From Streptomyces sp. SDr-06 (GTDB lineage: Bacteria; Actinomycetota; Actinomycetes; Streptomycetales; Streptomycetaceae): a DNA stretch of 64,000 bases. Of this stretch, positions 41,535-49,809 are shown piece after piece. The translations under genes were made by a program, and so were the position numbers. The notes below the pieces were generated by a model that worked only from the letters and a program-made list of their open reading frames with translations, was not told the origin of the DNA and made no database searches. Each line of letters opens with the position of its first letter. The stretch's first letter is position 1. The stretch is taken from the NCBI RefSeq assembly GCF_003324565.1, contig NZ_QOLA01000004.1:124001-188000 (forward strand). The letters are read 5' to 3'.

Positions 41535-42656
41535 GTGAGAGTCATCGTCGTTGGAGCCGGCGTGGTGGGAACCATGCACGCCTGGCACGCAGTGGAACGC
41601 GGCCACGAGGTCGTACACATCGAGCGCGAGAGCGAGGCGCGCGGGGCATCGCTCCGCAACTTCGGCCAGATCTGGGTCAGTGGCCGCGCGGGCGGCGAGG
41701 AGCTGGACACCGCGCTGCGGGCCCGCGAGCTGTGGGAGGGGATCGGCGCGCGCGTCCCCGGGCTCGGCTTCCGCCCCAACGGTTCGCTGACCCCGCTGCG
41801 CACCGGCCTCGAACTCGCCGTGGCGGAGGCCGCGTTGGCCCGGCCGGACGCCGCCGCCCGGGGCTACAAGCTCCTGACCGCCGACGAGGCCCGCGCCCTC
41901 AACCCCGCCCTGCGCGGAGACTTCGAGGCCGCCCTGTGGTGCGAGCGGGACGCGGCCGTCGAGCCGCGCACCGCGCAACTCGCCCTGAAGCAAGCTCTGT
42001 TGGCTTCCGGCCGGTACACCTTCCTGGGTGGGCGGGAGGTCCGCGACGTCGTCGGCGCCGGAGCCGTCCGTGACGACCACGGTGACGTGCACACCGGTGA
42101 CGTCGTCGTGCTGTGCACGGGGGCGTGGCTCGGCGGGCTCGTCCGCGAGCTCGTGCCCGACCTGCCCGTGCGCCGCGTACGGCTCCAGATGATGCAGACC
42201 GCGCCGCTCGGCGAGCCGCTGACCACGTCCATCGCCGACGCCGACAGCTTCCGCTACTACCCGGCGTACGCGAGTGAGGCGCTCGACGCGCTGAACGCCG
42301 GGCAGGCGCAGGACCCGACCGCCGCCGCCCACAAGATGCAGCTCCTGATGGTGCAGCGCGAGGACGGCGGGCTGACCATCGGCGACACCCACGAGTACGA
42401 GCACCCCTTCGCCTTCGACGTCCTGGAGGAGCCGTACGAGCACCTCGTCCGGGTCGTCGAGTCCTTCCTCGGGCGGCCGCTGCCCACGATCCAGCGGCGC
42501 TGGGCCGGGGTCTACGCCCAGTGCACCGACACCTCGCGCGTGGTGCACCGCCAGCGGGTGCGGGACGGGGTGTGGCTGGTGACCGGGCCGGGCGGGCGCG
42601 GCATGACCTGCTCCCCGGCCATCGCCGAGCAGACCGCGAACGAGCTGGGCTGGTGA
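41535..42656 (+). CDS. FAD-dependent oxidoreductase (TIGR03364-like), phosphonate catabolism
   Basis: A 373-residue flavoprotein of the DAO (D-amino-acid/glycine oxidase-like) fold. The FAD site is VIVVGAGVVGTMHAWHA followed by Glu at the end of strand 2 (EVVHIERE). Further: GASLRNFGQIWVSGRAGG, which is typical of the TIGR03364 group, DVVVLCTGAWLGG, and the C-terminal VWLVTGPGGRGMTCSPAIA. Relatives sit in phosphonate clusters and are thought to oxidise aminoethylphosphonate-type amines. GTG 41535 is preferred (GAGGAG about 10 nt upstream); GTG 41526 is closer to it. First gene of an operon to 47286. Confidence 0.85.
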   Translation: MRVIVVGAGVVGTMHAWHAVERGHEVVHIERESEARGASLRNFGQIWVSGRAGGEELDTALRARELWEGIGARVPGLGFRPNGSLTPLRTGLELAVAEAALARPDAAARGYKLLTADEARALNPALRGDFEAALWCERDAAVEPRTAQLALKQALLASGRYTFLGGREVRDVVGAGAVRDDHGDVHTGDVVVLCTGAWLGGLVRELVPDLPVRRVRLQMMQTAPLGEPLTTSIADADSFRYYPAYASEALDALNAGQAQDPTAAAHKMQLLMVQREDGGLTIGDTHEYEHPFAFDVLEEPYEHLVRVVESFLGRPLPTIQRRWAGVYAQCTDTSRVVHRQRVRDGVWLVTGPGGRGMTCSPAIAEQTANELGW

Positions 42657-42670
42657 GGGAGTTGACCACG

Positions 42671-43366
42671 ATGAACGCGTACCACCTGGTGGTGCTCGAC
42701 ATGGCGGGCACCACGGTCGCCGACGGCGGGCTCGTCGAGCGGGCCTTCGCGAGCGCCGCCGCCCGGCTCGGCGTCGAGCCGGGATCCGCCGAGCACGCCA
42801 CCATGCTCGACCACGTCCGCGCCACCATGGGCGAGTCCAAGATCTCCGTCTTCCGTCACCTCTTCGGCGACGAGGCCAAGGCGCGGACCGCGAACACCGC
42901 CTTCGAGGAGGCGTACGGCACGCTCGTCGACGGCGGGCTCATCGCCCCGGTGCCGGGTGCCCGGGAGGCCGTCGAGCGGTTGAGGGCCGAGGGCCGGACC
43001 GTCGTCCTGTCCACGGGGTTCGCCCGCGTCACCCAGGACGCCATCCTCGCCGCGCTGGGCTGGCAGGACCTCGTCCCGCTGACGCTGTGCCCGGCCGACG
43101 CGGGGGGCCGCGGCCGCCCCTACCCCGACATGGTGCTCAGCGCCTTCCTGCGCACCGGCGCGGTGGACTCGGTGCGCGACATCGCGGTGGCCGGCGACAC
43201 CTCGTACGACATGCTCAGCGGGGTGCGGTCCGGCGCGGGCATCGTCGCGGGCGTGCTGACGGGGGCCCACGACAAGGAGGTGCTCGCCGGGGCGGGCGCC
43301 ACCCATGTCCTCGGCTCGGTCGCCGAACTCCCGGACCTGATAGCAGAGTTGGAGGCCGGGAGGTGA
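42671..43366 (+). CDS. phosphonatase-like HAD hydrolase (PhnX-related)
   Basis: A 231-residue HAD enzyme. HAD motif I is LVVLDMAGTTVADGG with nucleophile Asp10; motif II is STGFAR; motif III/IV is DIAVAGDTSYDM. Lys57 in the cap sequence MGESKISVF aligns with the Schiff-base lysine of phosphonoacetaldehyde hydrolase (MGLLKIDHV), suggesting C-P bond cleavage. Length matches the TIGR03351 PhnX-like group. The ATG at 42671 lies 14 nt after the upstream stop, and its end overlaps the next start (GTGA). Confidence 0.88.
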   Translation: MNAYHLVVLDMAGTTVADGGLVERAFASAAARLGVEPGSAEHATMLDHVRATMGESKISVFRHLFGDEAKARTANTAFEEAYGTLVDGGLIAPVPGAREAVERLRAEGRTVVLSTGFARVTQDAILAALGWQDLVPLTLCPADAGGRGRPYPDMVLSAFLRTGAVDSVRDIAVAGDTSYDMLSGVRSGAGIVAGVLTGAHDKEVLAGAGATHVLGSVAELPDLIAELEAGR

Positions 43367-44430
43367 CCGGCGCCGCCCCGCGCAGCGGCATCCGCTTCGA
43401 CGGCGTCAGCGTCGCCTACCACGGCAACGTGGTCCTCGACTCGCTCGACCTCGCCGTCGAACCCGGCGAGGTCATGGCCCTGCTCGGCCCCTCGGGCTCG
43501 GGCAAGACCACCGCGCTGAGGGCCGTCGCCGGGTTCGTCCAGCCTGCCCGGGGCCGGGTCTTCATCGGCGACCGCGACGTGACCCACCTGCCGCCCCATC
43601 GGCGCGGCATCGGCATGGTCGTCCAGCAGTACGCGCTCTTCCCGCACATGCGCGTCGAGGACAACGTGGCGTTCGGCCTCAAGGCCCGGAAGGTCCCCAA
43701 GGGGCAGATCCCCGGCCGGGTCGCGGAGGCCCTCGCCATGACCGGCATGGACGCCTACGCCCGGCGCTTCCCGCGCGAGCTCTCCGGTGGCCAGCAGCAG
43801 CGCGTCGCCATCGCCCGCGCGCTCGCCATCCGCCCCGACGTCCTCCTCCTCGACGAGCCGCTCTCCGCGCTCGACGCACAGCTGCGCTCCGGCATGCTCA
43901 CTGAACTCGCCCGGCTGCACCGCGAGTTGCCCGACGTCTCCATCCTGTACGTCACCCACGACCAGGTCGAGGCGCTCACCCTGGCCGACCGCATCGCCGT
44001 CATGGACAAGGCGCGCCTCCAGGACTGCGGAACCCCACAGGACCTCTACCGGCGGCCCCGCACGGAGTTCACGGCGTCGTTCGTCGGCAACGCGAACCTC
44101 CTGCCGGTGCGGGTCGGCGCCGGGTCCGTGCTGTTCGGGGACACCGAACTGTCCGTGGCCACCGACGAGGCCACCTGGGGCGCGATGGCCACGCTGTGCG
44201 TGCGGCCGCACCTGGTCGGGCTCGGGGCGGGCCCCAACGCGCTGCGCGGAAGGATCGTGGAGGTGCAGTGGCGCGGAGCCACGCACCGGCTGTACGTCGA
44301 GGTCGCCGGGCACCGCGTGAAGGCGGACGTCCGCGAGCTCCGGGTCACCCCGGCCCTGGGCGACGAGGTCACCCTGCACTTCGCCCGCGAGGACGCGGTG
44401 CTGCTGACGGCGGGGGTGTCGGATGGCTAG
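43363..44430 (+). CDS. ABC importer ATPase, 2-aminoethylphosphonate type
   Basis: A 355-residue ABC ATPase with Walker A GPSGSGKTT, signature LSGGQQQR, Walker B VLLLDEPLSALDA and His switch YVTHDQVEALTLADR. A C-terminal TOBE-type domain follows (NLLPVRVGAGSVLFGDTEL). It is the spermidine/putrescine and phosphonate (PhnT) kind. Its start overlaps the hydrolase stop by 4 nt and its end overlaps the permease start by 8 nt. Cognate parts are the two permeases and the lipoprotein that follow. Confidence 0.9.
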   Translation: MTGAAPRSGIRFDGVSVAYHGNVVLDSLDLAVEPGEVMALLGPSGSGKTTALRAVAGFVQPARGRVFIGDRDVTHLPPHRRGIGMVVQQYALFPHMRVEDNVAFGLKARKVPKGQIPGRVAEALAMTGMDAYARRFPRELSGGQQQRVAIARALAIRPDVLLLDEPLSALDAQLRSGMLTELARLHRELPDVSILYVTHDQVEALTLADRIAVMDKARLQDCGTPQDLYRRPRTEFTASFVGNANLLPVRVGAGSVLFGDTELSVATDEATWGAMATLCVRPHLVGLGAGPNALRGRIVEVQWRGATHRLYVEVAGHRVKADVRELRVTPALGDEVTLHFAREDAVLLTAGVSDG

Positions 44431-45346
44431 GCGCGGCCCGGCGGTGCTGGGCAGCGGCCCGGCGCCGAGGGCGGTGCCCAGCGGTCCCGCCCCGCGGAAC
44501 GACGCCCCGCACCAGGGCGGTGGGCGTCAACTCCCCACCTCTGTCTGGGCGTTGCCGCCGGTGGCCGTGCTCGCCGCCGTCTTCCTCTACCCTCTCGTCC
44601 TCGTCGTCCAGCAGTCCCTCTCGCCGGACTCGGGGGGAACCTCCCTCCAGCCGTACGCCGACGTCTTCGGCTCCGCGGCGTTCCGGGACGCGCTCGCGAC
44701 CACCGTCTGGCTCGCGGTCGGGGCGACCGCCGGGTGCCTCGTGCTCGGGTTCGTGCTCGCGCTCGTCATCGCGTTCGTGCCGTTCCCCGGCGGGAAGGCC
44801 GTCGCGAAGTTCATCGACGTCTTCCTCTCCTTCCCGTCCTTCCTGATCACGCTGGCCCTGCTGTTCGTCTACGGCACGGTCGGCATGGCCAACGGGCTGT
44901 GGACGGACGTGACCGGCGCGCACAGCGGGCCCTTCCAGTTCCTGACCACGCCCTGGGGCGTGCTGCTCGCGGAGATCACGTACTTCACGCCGTTCGTGAT
45001 GCGCCCGCTGCTCGCCGCGTTCTCCCAACTGGACACCGCCCAGCTGGAGGTGGCGTCCTCGCTCGGCGCGCGGCCGGCCAGGATCGTCCGGCGGGTGATC
45101 CTGCCCGAGGCGCTGCCCGCGCTCGCGGCCGGCGGCTCGCTCGTCCTGGTGATGTGCCTCAACGAGTTCGGCATCGTGCTGTTCACCGGTGCCAAGGGGG
45201 TCACCACGCTCCCCATGCTCGTCTACAGCAAGGCGATCCTGGAGTCGGACTACCCGGCCGCCTGCGTCGTCGCCGTCGTCAACATCGCGATTTCCGTGGG
45301 CCTCTACGGCCTCTACCGGGTGGTGAGCCGTCGTGTTGGTGCATAG
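44423..45346 (+). CDS. ABC importer permease 1 (phosphonate)
   Basis: A 307-residue inner-membrane permease with six helices after a 40-residue proline-rich cytoplasmic tail. The EAA loop is LEVASSLGARPARIVRRVILP, the contact site for the ATPase. Members of the PhnU/PotB type pair with a second permease as heterodimers. The ATG at 44423 lies inside the upstream gene's last codons. The end overlaps the next gene by 14 nt. Confidence 0.88.
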   Translation: MARRGPAVLGSGPAPRAVPSGPAPRNDAPHQGGGRQLPTSVWALPPVAVLAAVFLYPLVLVVQQSLSPDSGGTSLQPYADVFGSAAFRDALATTVWLAVGATAGCLVLGFVLALVIAFVPFPGGKAVAKFIDVFLSFPSFLITLALLFVYGTVGMANGLWTDVTGAHSGPFQFLTTPWGVLLAEITYFTPFVMRPLLAAFSQLDTAQLEVASSLGARPARIVRRVILPEALPALAAGGSLVLVMCLNEFGIVLFTGAKGVTTLPMLVYSKAILESDYPAACVVAVVNIAISVGLYGLYRVVSRRVGA

Positions 45347-46130
45347 CCGGGGCGGCCGCTGGGCCACCTGGACCGTCTTCTTCGTCCTGTTCCTGCCGAT
45401 CTTCGCGCTGCCGCTGCTCGTCATCGTGGCCGCGTCGTTCGCGACCAGCTGGTCGAGCGCCTTCCCCTCCGGGTTCACCACCGGCCACTACGCGGCCGCC
45501 ACCGGCGGCGACTCGCTCCGGGCGCTCACCACGAGCCTGGTGACCGCCCTCGCGGCGAGCGTCCTCGCGCTGACGGTGGGCTCGTGGGCCGCGCTCGCGG
45601 CGGCCGCCCTCAAGAAGGGCGGGCGGCGGTTCATGGACGCCCTGTTCGTGCTGCCGGTCGCCGTGCCGTCGGTGGTCGTCGGCCTCGCGGTGCTCGTCGC
45701 GTTCTCCAAGCCGCCGGTGCTGCTCAACGGGACGCGCTGGATCGTGATCCTGGCGCACACCATCCTGGTGATGGCGTTCGCCTACCAGTCGGTCTCGGCC
45801 GCCGTCCTGCGCCTCGACCCGATGTACGAACAGGCCGCCGCCAGCCTGGGCGCCCGGCCGCACGTGGTGCTGTGGCGCGTGAGGCTGCCGCTCCTGCTGC
45901 CGTCCCTGACCGCGGCCGCCGGGCTCTGCTTCGCCCTGTCCATGGGCGAGTTGAGCGCCACCATGATGCTCTACCCGCCGGACTGGACCCCGCTGCCGGT
46001 GCAGATCTTCGCGGCCACCGACCGCGGCTCCCTCTTCACCGGAGCGGCCGTCGCCGTGGTGCTCATGGGCACCACGCTGCTCGTCCTGCTCGCCGTCTCC
46101 CGCATCCGCACCAGAGCCTCCTTCCGCTGA
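45333..46130 (+). CDS. ABC importer permease 2 (phosphonate)
   Basis: A 265-residue permease with six helices. EAA loop EQAASLGA-like in YEQAAASLGARPHVVLWRVR, near the C-terminus. GTG 45333 (or GTG 45339) is the start, overlapping the preceding gene. It follows the same MetI-type fold as its partner; the two are likely a heterodimer. Confidence 0.88.
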   Translation: MLVHSRGGRWATWTVFFVLFLPIFALPLLVIVAASFATSWSSAFPSGFTTGHYAAATGGDSLRALTTSLVTALAASVLALTVGSWAALAAAALKKGGRRFMDALFVLPVAVPSVVVGLAVLVAFSKPPVLLNGTRWIVILAHTILVMAFAYQSVSAAVLRLDPMYEQAAASLGARPHVVLWRVRLPLLLPSLTAAAGLCFALSMGELSATMMLYPPDWTPLPVQIFAATDRGSLFTGAAVAVVLMGTTLLVLLAVSRIRTRASFR

Positions 46131-46209
46131 CCCGGAACGCCACCGATCCGCCACCCCGCAGACCCAGCTGAGCCCTGCCGACCCGAGAACCTCAGGAGCC
46201 CCGAACGTC

Positions 46210-47286
46210 ATGCCCAGAAACACCCTCACCGCGCTCAAGCCGATCGCCGCCGTCACCGGCAGCCTCGCCCTCGCCGCCACCCTCTCCGGCTGCGGCGGCG
46301 ACTCCTCCGCCGACTCCGGCGCGAAGACCGTCACCGTCTACAGCGCCGACGGCCTCAAGGGCGAGAAGGGCGACGGCTGGTACGACAAGGTCTTCAAGGA
46401 CTTCGAGGCGAAGACCGGCATCAAGGTCAAGTACGTGGAGGGCGGCTCCGGCGAGATGGTGCAGCGCGCCGTCCGCGAGAAGTCCAACACCCAGGCGGAC
46501 CTCCTCATCACCCTGCCGCCGTTCATCCAGCAGGCGCAGAGCAAGGGGCTGCTCCAGAAGTACGCGCCGGCCGGCGCCGACAAGGTCGACGGCGGCGCCA
46601 AGTCGCCCGACGGCATGTGGACCTCGGTCGTCAACAACTACTTCGGGTTCATCTACAACAAGAAGGAACTGAAGGACGCGCCCAGGAACTGGGACGACCT
46701 CCTTGAGGCCAAGTACAAGAACAAGATCCAGTACTCCACGCCGGGCGTAGCGGGCGACGGCACCGCCCTGGTCATCAAGGCCATGCACGACTTCGGCGGC
46801 AAGGAGGCCGCCATGGAGTACCTGCGCAAGCTCCAGGCCAACAACGTGGGGCCGTCCGCCTCCACCGGCAAGCTCGCGCCCAAGGTCGACAAGGGCGAGC
46901 TGCTCGCCGCCAACGGCGACGTGCAGATGAACTACGCGCAGGCCAAGACCATGCCCAACCTCGGCATCTGGTTCCCGGGCACCGCGAGCGGCACCAAGCC
47001 GTCCTCCTTCGGACTGCCGTACGCGGCCGGCCTGGTCAGCAAGGCCCCGCACAGCGCCAACGGCAAGAAGCTCCTCGACTACATGCTGAGCGACGACGCC
47101 CAGAAGGAGGTCAGCGCGATCGGCGGCGGCTTCGCGGCGCGCACCGACATCAAGGCCACCGACGCCAACGCGGTGTCGCTCGGAAAGCTGATGCAGGGCG
47201 TCGACGTGTTCCAGCCGGACTGGATGGACATCGCCAAGAACCTGCCCGAGTACGTCGACGCGTGGAAGAACGCCACCGCGAGCTGA
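46210..47286 (+). CDS. phosphonate-binding lipoprotein of the ABC importer
   Basis: A 358-residue extracellular solute-binding lipoprotein. Signal peptide with lipobox LSGC, lipidated Cys28. The mature fold is the class used for small anions and polyamines: TVTVYSADGLKGEKGDGWYD, EGGSGEMVQRAVREK, DLLITLPPFIQQAQSKGLL and GKAPHSANGKKLLDYML-like motifs. From context it binds 2-aminoethylphosphonate or a related phosphonate, but this is inference. Last gene of the operon; a 145-bp gap with G/C-rich inverted repeats follows. Confidence 0.88.
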   Translation: MPRNTLTALKPIAAVTGSLALAATLSGCGGDSSADSGAKTVTVYSADGLKGEKGDGWYDKVFKDFEAKTGIKVKYVEGGSGEMVQRAVREKSNTQADLLITLPPFIQQAQSKGLLQKYAPAGADKVDGGAKSPDGMWTSVVNNYFGFIYNKKELKDAPRNWDDLLEAKYKNKIQYSTPGVAGDGTALVIKAMHDFGGKEAAMEYLRKLQANNVGPSASTGKLAPKVDKGELLAANGDVQMNYAQAKTMPNLGIWFPGTASGTKPSSFGLPYAAGLVSKAPHSANGKKLLDYMLSDDAQKEVSAIGGGFAARTDIKATDANAVSLGKLMQGVDVFQPDWMDIAKNLPEYVDAWKNATAS

Positions 47287-47431
47287 TCGGTCCCGATCGG
47301 TGATCGACCGGGCCGGGATCGGCGGATCCTGACTAGGCTGGGGGCGCCGGCAACGCACAGTGCGGTGCGCCGGCGTCCCAGCTCATCGCTCAGCAGCGCG
47401 AAGACCGCGCAGAACGCAGGAGTCCGCACCC

Positions 47432-48211
47432 ATGGCAGAGCGCAAGCCGATCGAATCCTGGCTCACCGACATGGACGGTGTCCTCATCCACGAGGGCACC
47501 CCCATCCCCGGCGCGGACGCCTTCCTGAAGGGCCTCAAGGAGTCCGGGAAGCCGTTCCTGGTGCTCACCAACAACTCCATCTACACCCCGCGCGACCTCC
47601 AGGCCCGGCTCTCGCGGATGGGGTTGCAGGTGCCGGTCGAGAACATCTGGACCTCGGCGCTGGCCACCGCGAAGTTCCTCGACGACCAGCGCCCCGGCGG
47701 CACCGCCTACGTCATCGGCGAGGCGGGCCTGACCACCGCGCTGCACGACATCGGGTACGTGCTGACCGACCACGAGCCCGACTACGTCGTCCTGGGCGAG
47801 ACCCGTACGTACAGCTTCGAGGCGCTCACCAAGGCGATCCGGCTGATCAACGGCGGAGCCCGGTTCATCTGCACCAACCCGGACGAGACCGGACCGAGCC
47901 AGGAGGGCCCGCTGCCCGCCACCGGCGCGGTCGCCGCCCTGATCACCAAGGCGACCGGCAAGAAGCCGTACTTCGCGGGCAAGCCCAATCCGCTGATGAT
48001 GCGCACCGGTCTCAACGCGATCGGCGCGCACTCCGAGACCAGCGCCATGATCGGCGACCGGATGGACACGGACGTGCTCGCGGGCCTTGAGGCGGGCATG
48101 CAGACCTTCCTGGTCCTGACGGGGCTGACCCGGCCGGACGACGTGGAGCGGTACCCGTTCCGGCCGTCCAAGATCGTCGACTCGATCGCGGACCTGGTGA
48201 AGCTGATCTGA
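47432..48211 (+). CDS. HAD-IIA family phosphatase (NagD-like)
   Basis: A 259-residue HAD hydrolase. Motif I TDMDGVLIHEG (Asp13, Asp15), the cap-associated LVLTNNSIYTPRDLQ, CTNPDETGPSQEG, and KPNPLMMRTGLN with GDRMDTDVLAGLEAGM (motif IV). The group dephosphorylates small metabolites such as nucleotide monophosphates or sugar phosphates. ATG 47432 is a good start (CAGGAGTCCGCACCC). A TAGGCT at 47333-47338 may be its -10. Not obviously linked to the phosphonate genes. Confidence 0.9.
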   Translation: MAERKPIESWLTDMDGVLIHEGTPIPGADAFLKGLKESGKPFLVLTNNSIYTPRDLQARLSRMGLQVPVENIWTSALATAKFLDDQRPGGTAYVIGEAGLTTALHDIGYVLTDHEPDYVVLGETRTYSFEALTKAIRLINGGARFICTNPDETGPSQEGPLPATGAVAALITKATGKKPYFAGKPNPLMMRTGLNAIGAHSETSAMIGDRMDTDVLAGLEAGMQTFLVLTGLTRPDDVERYPFRPSKIVDSIADLVKLI

Positions 48212-48312
48212 CCTCCGGCCGGGCGGGCCGTTGGTCCGTCCGGCCGAGCCGCCACGCCCTCGGGATGCGGAATGCGGCGCCACGCGTGAATCTCGGTTGC
48301 AGGAGGTTCACG

Positions 48313-48888
48313 ATGCGCATCCGTCCCATCACCTTGTGTGCGGCCCTGGCGGCCGCCGCCCTGACCGTGCTGCCCGCGTCCCCCGCGGCGGCCGAGTCCG
48401 AGCCGCACGGATCGGTGCGGGCGACCCCGAGCACCACGGCCCCCGGCGGGGAGGTGGACCTGCGGGTCAGCGTGTGCAGCGGCCGCGAGGCGACCGGCAC
48501 CTCCGACGCCTTCGTGTCGGAGGCCCGCTTCACGCCCGCGGCCGACGGCGGCCTCTTCGCGCAGGCCCGCATCCGCTCGGACGCGCAGGACCGCGACTAC
48601 GACATCTGGGTCAACTGCAAGGACAGCTCCGGCAAGGCGAGCGGCCGGCTCACCGTGGTCCACGGCGACTCGCACCGCGACCGGGACCATGACCGCGACC
48701 ACTCCCGGCCCACCCCGTTCCGGCCCGTGCACGCGGGTGGCGGAGGCACGGCGACGCTCGCCGCGGACGGCGCCGAGGAGCAGGGCCCGGGCATCCGGCA
48801 CGAGATGATCGGTCTCGCCCTCGCGGCCGTCGCGGCGGTGGCCGTGGCCTCGCGCAGCGTGCGGCGCCGACGCGGCGGCGGCGACTGA
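48313..48888 (+). CDS. secreted membrane-anchored protein beside a class F sortase
   Basis: A 191-residue protein with a cleavable signal (TLCAALAAAALTVLPASPAAA), a beta-rich domain (VRATPSTTAPGGEVDLRVSV, YDIWVNCKDSSGKAS), an Arg/His/Asp-rich stretch (HRDRDHDRDHSRPTP), then a hydrophobic C-terminal helix and basic tail (VRRRRGGGD). There is no clear LPXTG pentapeptide; LAADG is the closest. GGAGGTTCACG precedes the ATG. It lies one base ahead of the sortase gene, so it may be its dedicated substrate or partner. Confidence 0.8.
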   Translation: MRIRPITLCAALAAAALTVLPASPAAAESEPHGSVRATPSTTAPGGEVDLRVSVCSGREATGTSDAFVSEARFTPAADGGLFAQARIRSDAQDRDYDIWVNCKDSSGKASGRLTVVHGDSHRDRDHDRDHSRPTPFRPVHAGGGGTATLAADGAEEQGPGIRHEMIGLALAAVAAVAVASRSVRRRRGGGD

Positions 48889-48889
48889 G

Positions 48890-49573
48890 ATGTCCTCGGC
48901 ACGGGGCAGTGGGCGGCTGGTCACCGGCCTCGCCTGGGCCGTGCTGCTGCTCGGCCTGTGGCTGTGGGGCCGGGACGTCTCCGGCGGCTCGGGCAGTACG
49001 TCCGGGCCCATCACGGGCGACATCGCGGCCGTCGGCCGGCCGCTGGGTGCTCCGCTGCCGCCCGCGCACGACCCCCTGCGGGGTGCGGCGCCGCAGCGCG
49101 TGGAGATCCCCTCCATAGGCATCGCCGCGCCGGTCGTCCCACGCGGCCTGGACGCGGAGGGCGCGGTCGACCCGCCGCCCTACAACCGGCCCGGCACCGT
49201 CGGCTGGTTCGACGGCGGGGCCCGGCCCGGTGAGGCGGGCGCGGCCCTGCTGGTCGGGCACGTCGACACCGAGAGCAAGCCGGCCGTCTTCTACGGCCTG
49301 AGCGCGGCCCGCGCCGGTCAGCAGGTCAAGGTGACCGCCGCCGACGGCACGGTCGCGGAGTTCACCATCGACGACGTGCGGGTCTTTCCCCGCAGCCACT
49401 TCGACGCGGCCACGGTGTACGGGCCCCGGCAGCGGGGCCGCGCCGAGCTGCGCCTGATCACCTGCGGCGGAACGTACGACCGCAGGACGAAGGCCTACAC
49501 CGCCAACGTGGTGGTCTCGGCCTATCTGACCGACGCGAGGGAAGCGGCCCCTTCGAAGCCGCCGAAGCCCTGA
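48890..49573 (+). CDS. class F sortase
   Basis: A 227-residue sortase anchored by an N-terminal helix (LVTGLAWAVLLLGLWLWG). Catalytic residues: His in VGHVDT (about 123), Cys in LITCGGTYDRR (about 191), and the Arg shortly after. The LITCGG-YDRRT pattern is that of class F (actinobacterial). The ATG overlaps the stop of the preceding gene. Function: transpeptidation of surface proteins; substrate not proved. Confidence 0.9.
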   Translation: MSSARGSGRLVTGLAWAVLLLGLWLWGRDVSGGSGSTSGPITGDIAAVGRPLGAPLPPAHDPLRGAAPQRVEIPSIGIAAPVVPRGLDAEGAVDPPPYNRPGTVGWFDGGARPGEAGAALLVGHVDTESKPAVFYGLSAARAGQQVKVTAADGTVAEFTIDDVRVFPRSHFDAATVYGPRQRGRAELRLITCGGTYDRRTKAYTANVVVSAYLTDAREAAPSKPPKP

Positions 49574-49809
49574 CCGCGCGGCGCGGGTGGCCGGGCCCGG
49601 GCTCCGGACGGCCGCCGGGCACCTGGCCCGGCCGACGGCCCGCTCCCCCCGGAGCCGCCGGCCGGGCTGGTCCTCGACCGCGCGGGCACGGGCTGCGGGA
49701 GAAGCCCGGCACTACCGCGGGAGGTTCAGTGGGGTCGAGAGGTCGTGGGGCGAACCGGGCTTCGGTCGACACCCCCACTCTAGAGCCGATGGGCGTCCCT
49801 GGCCTAGGT

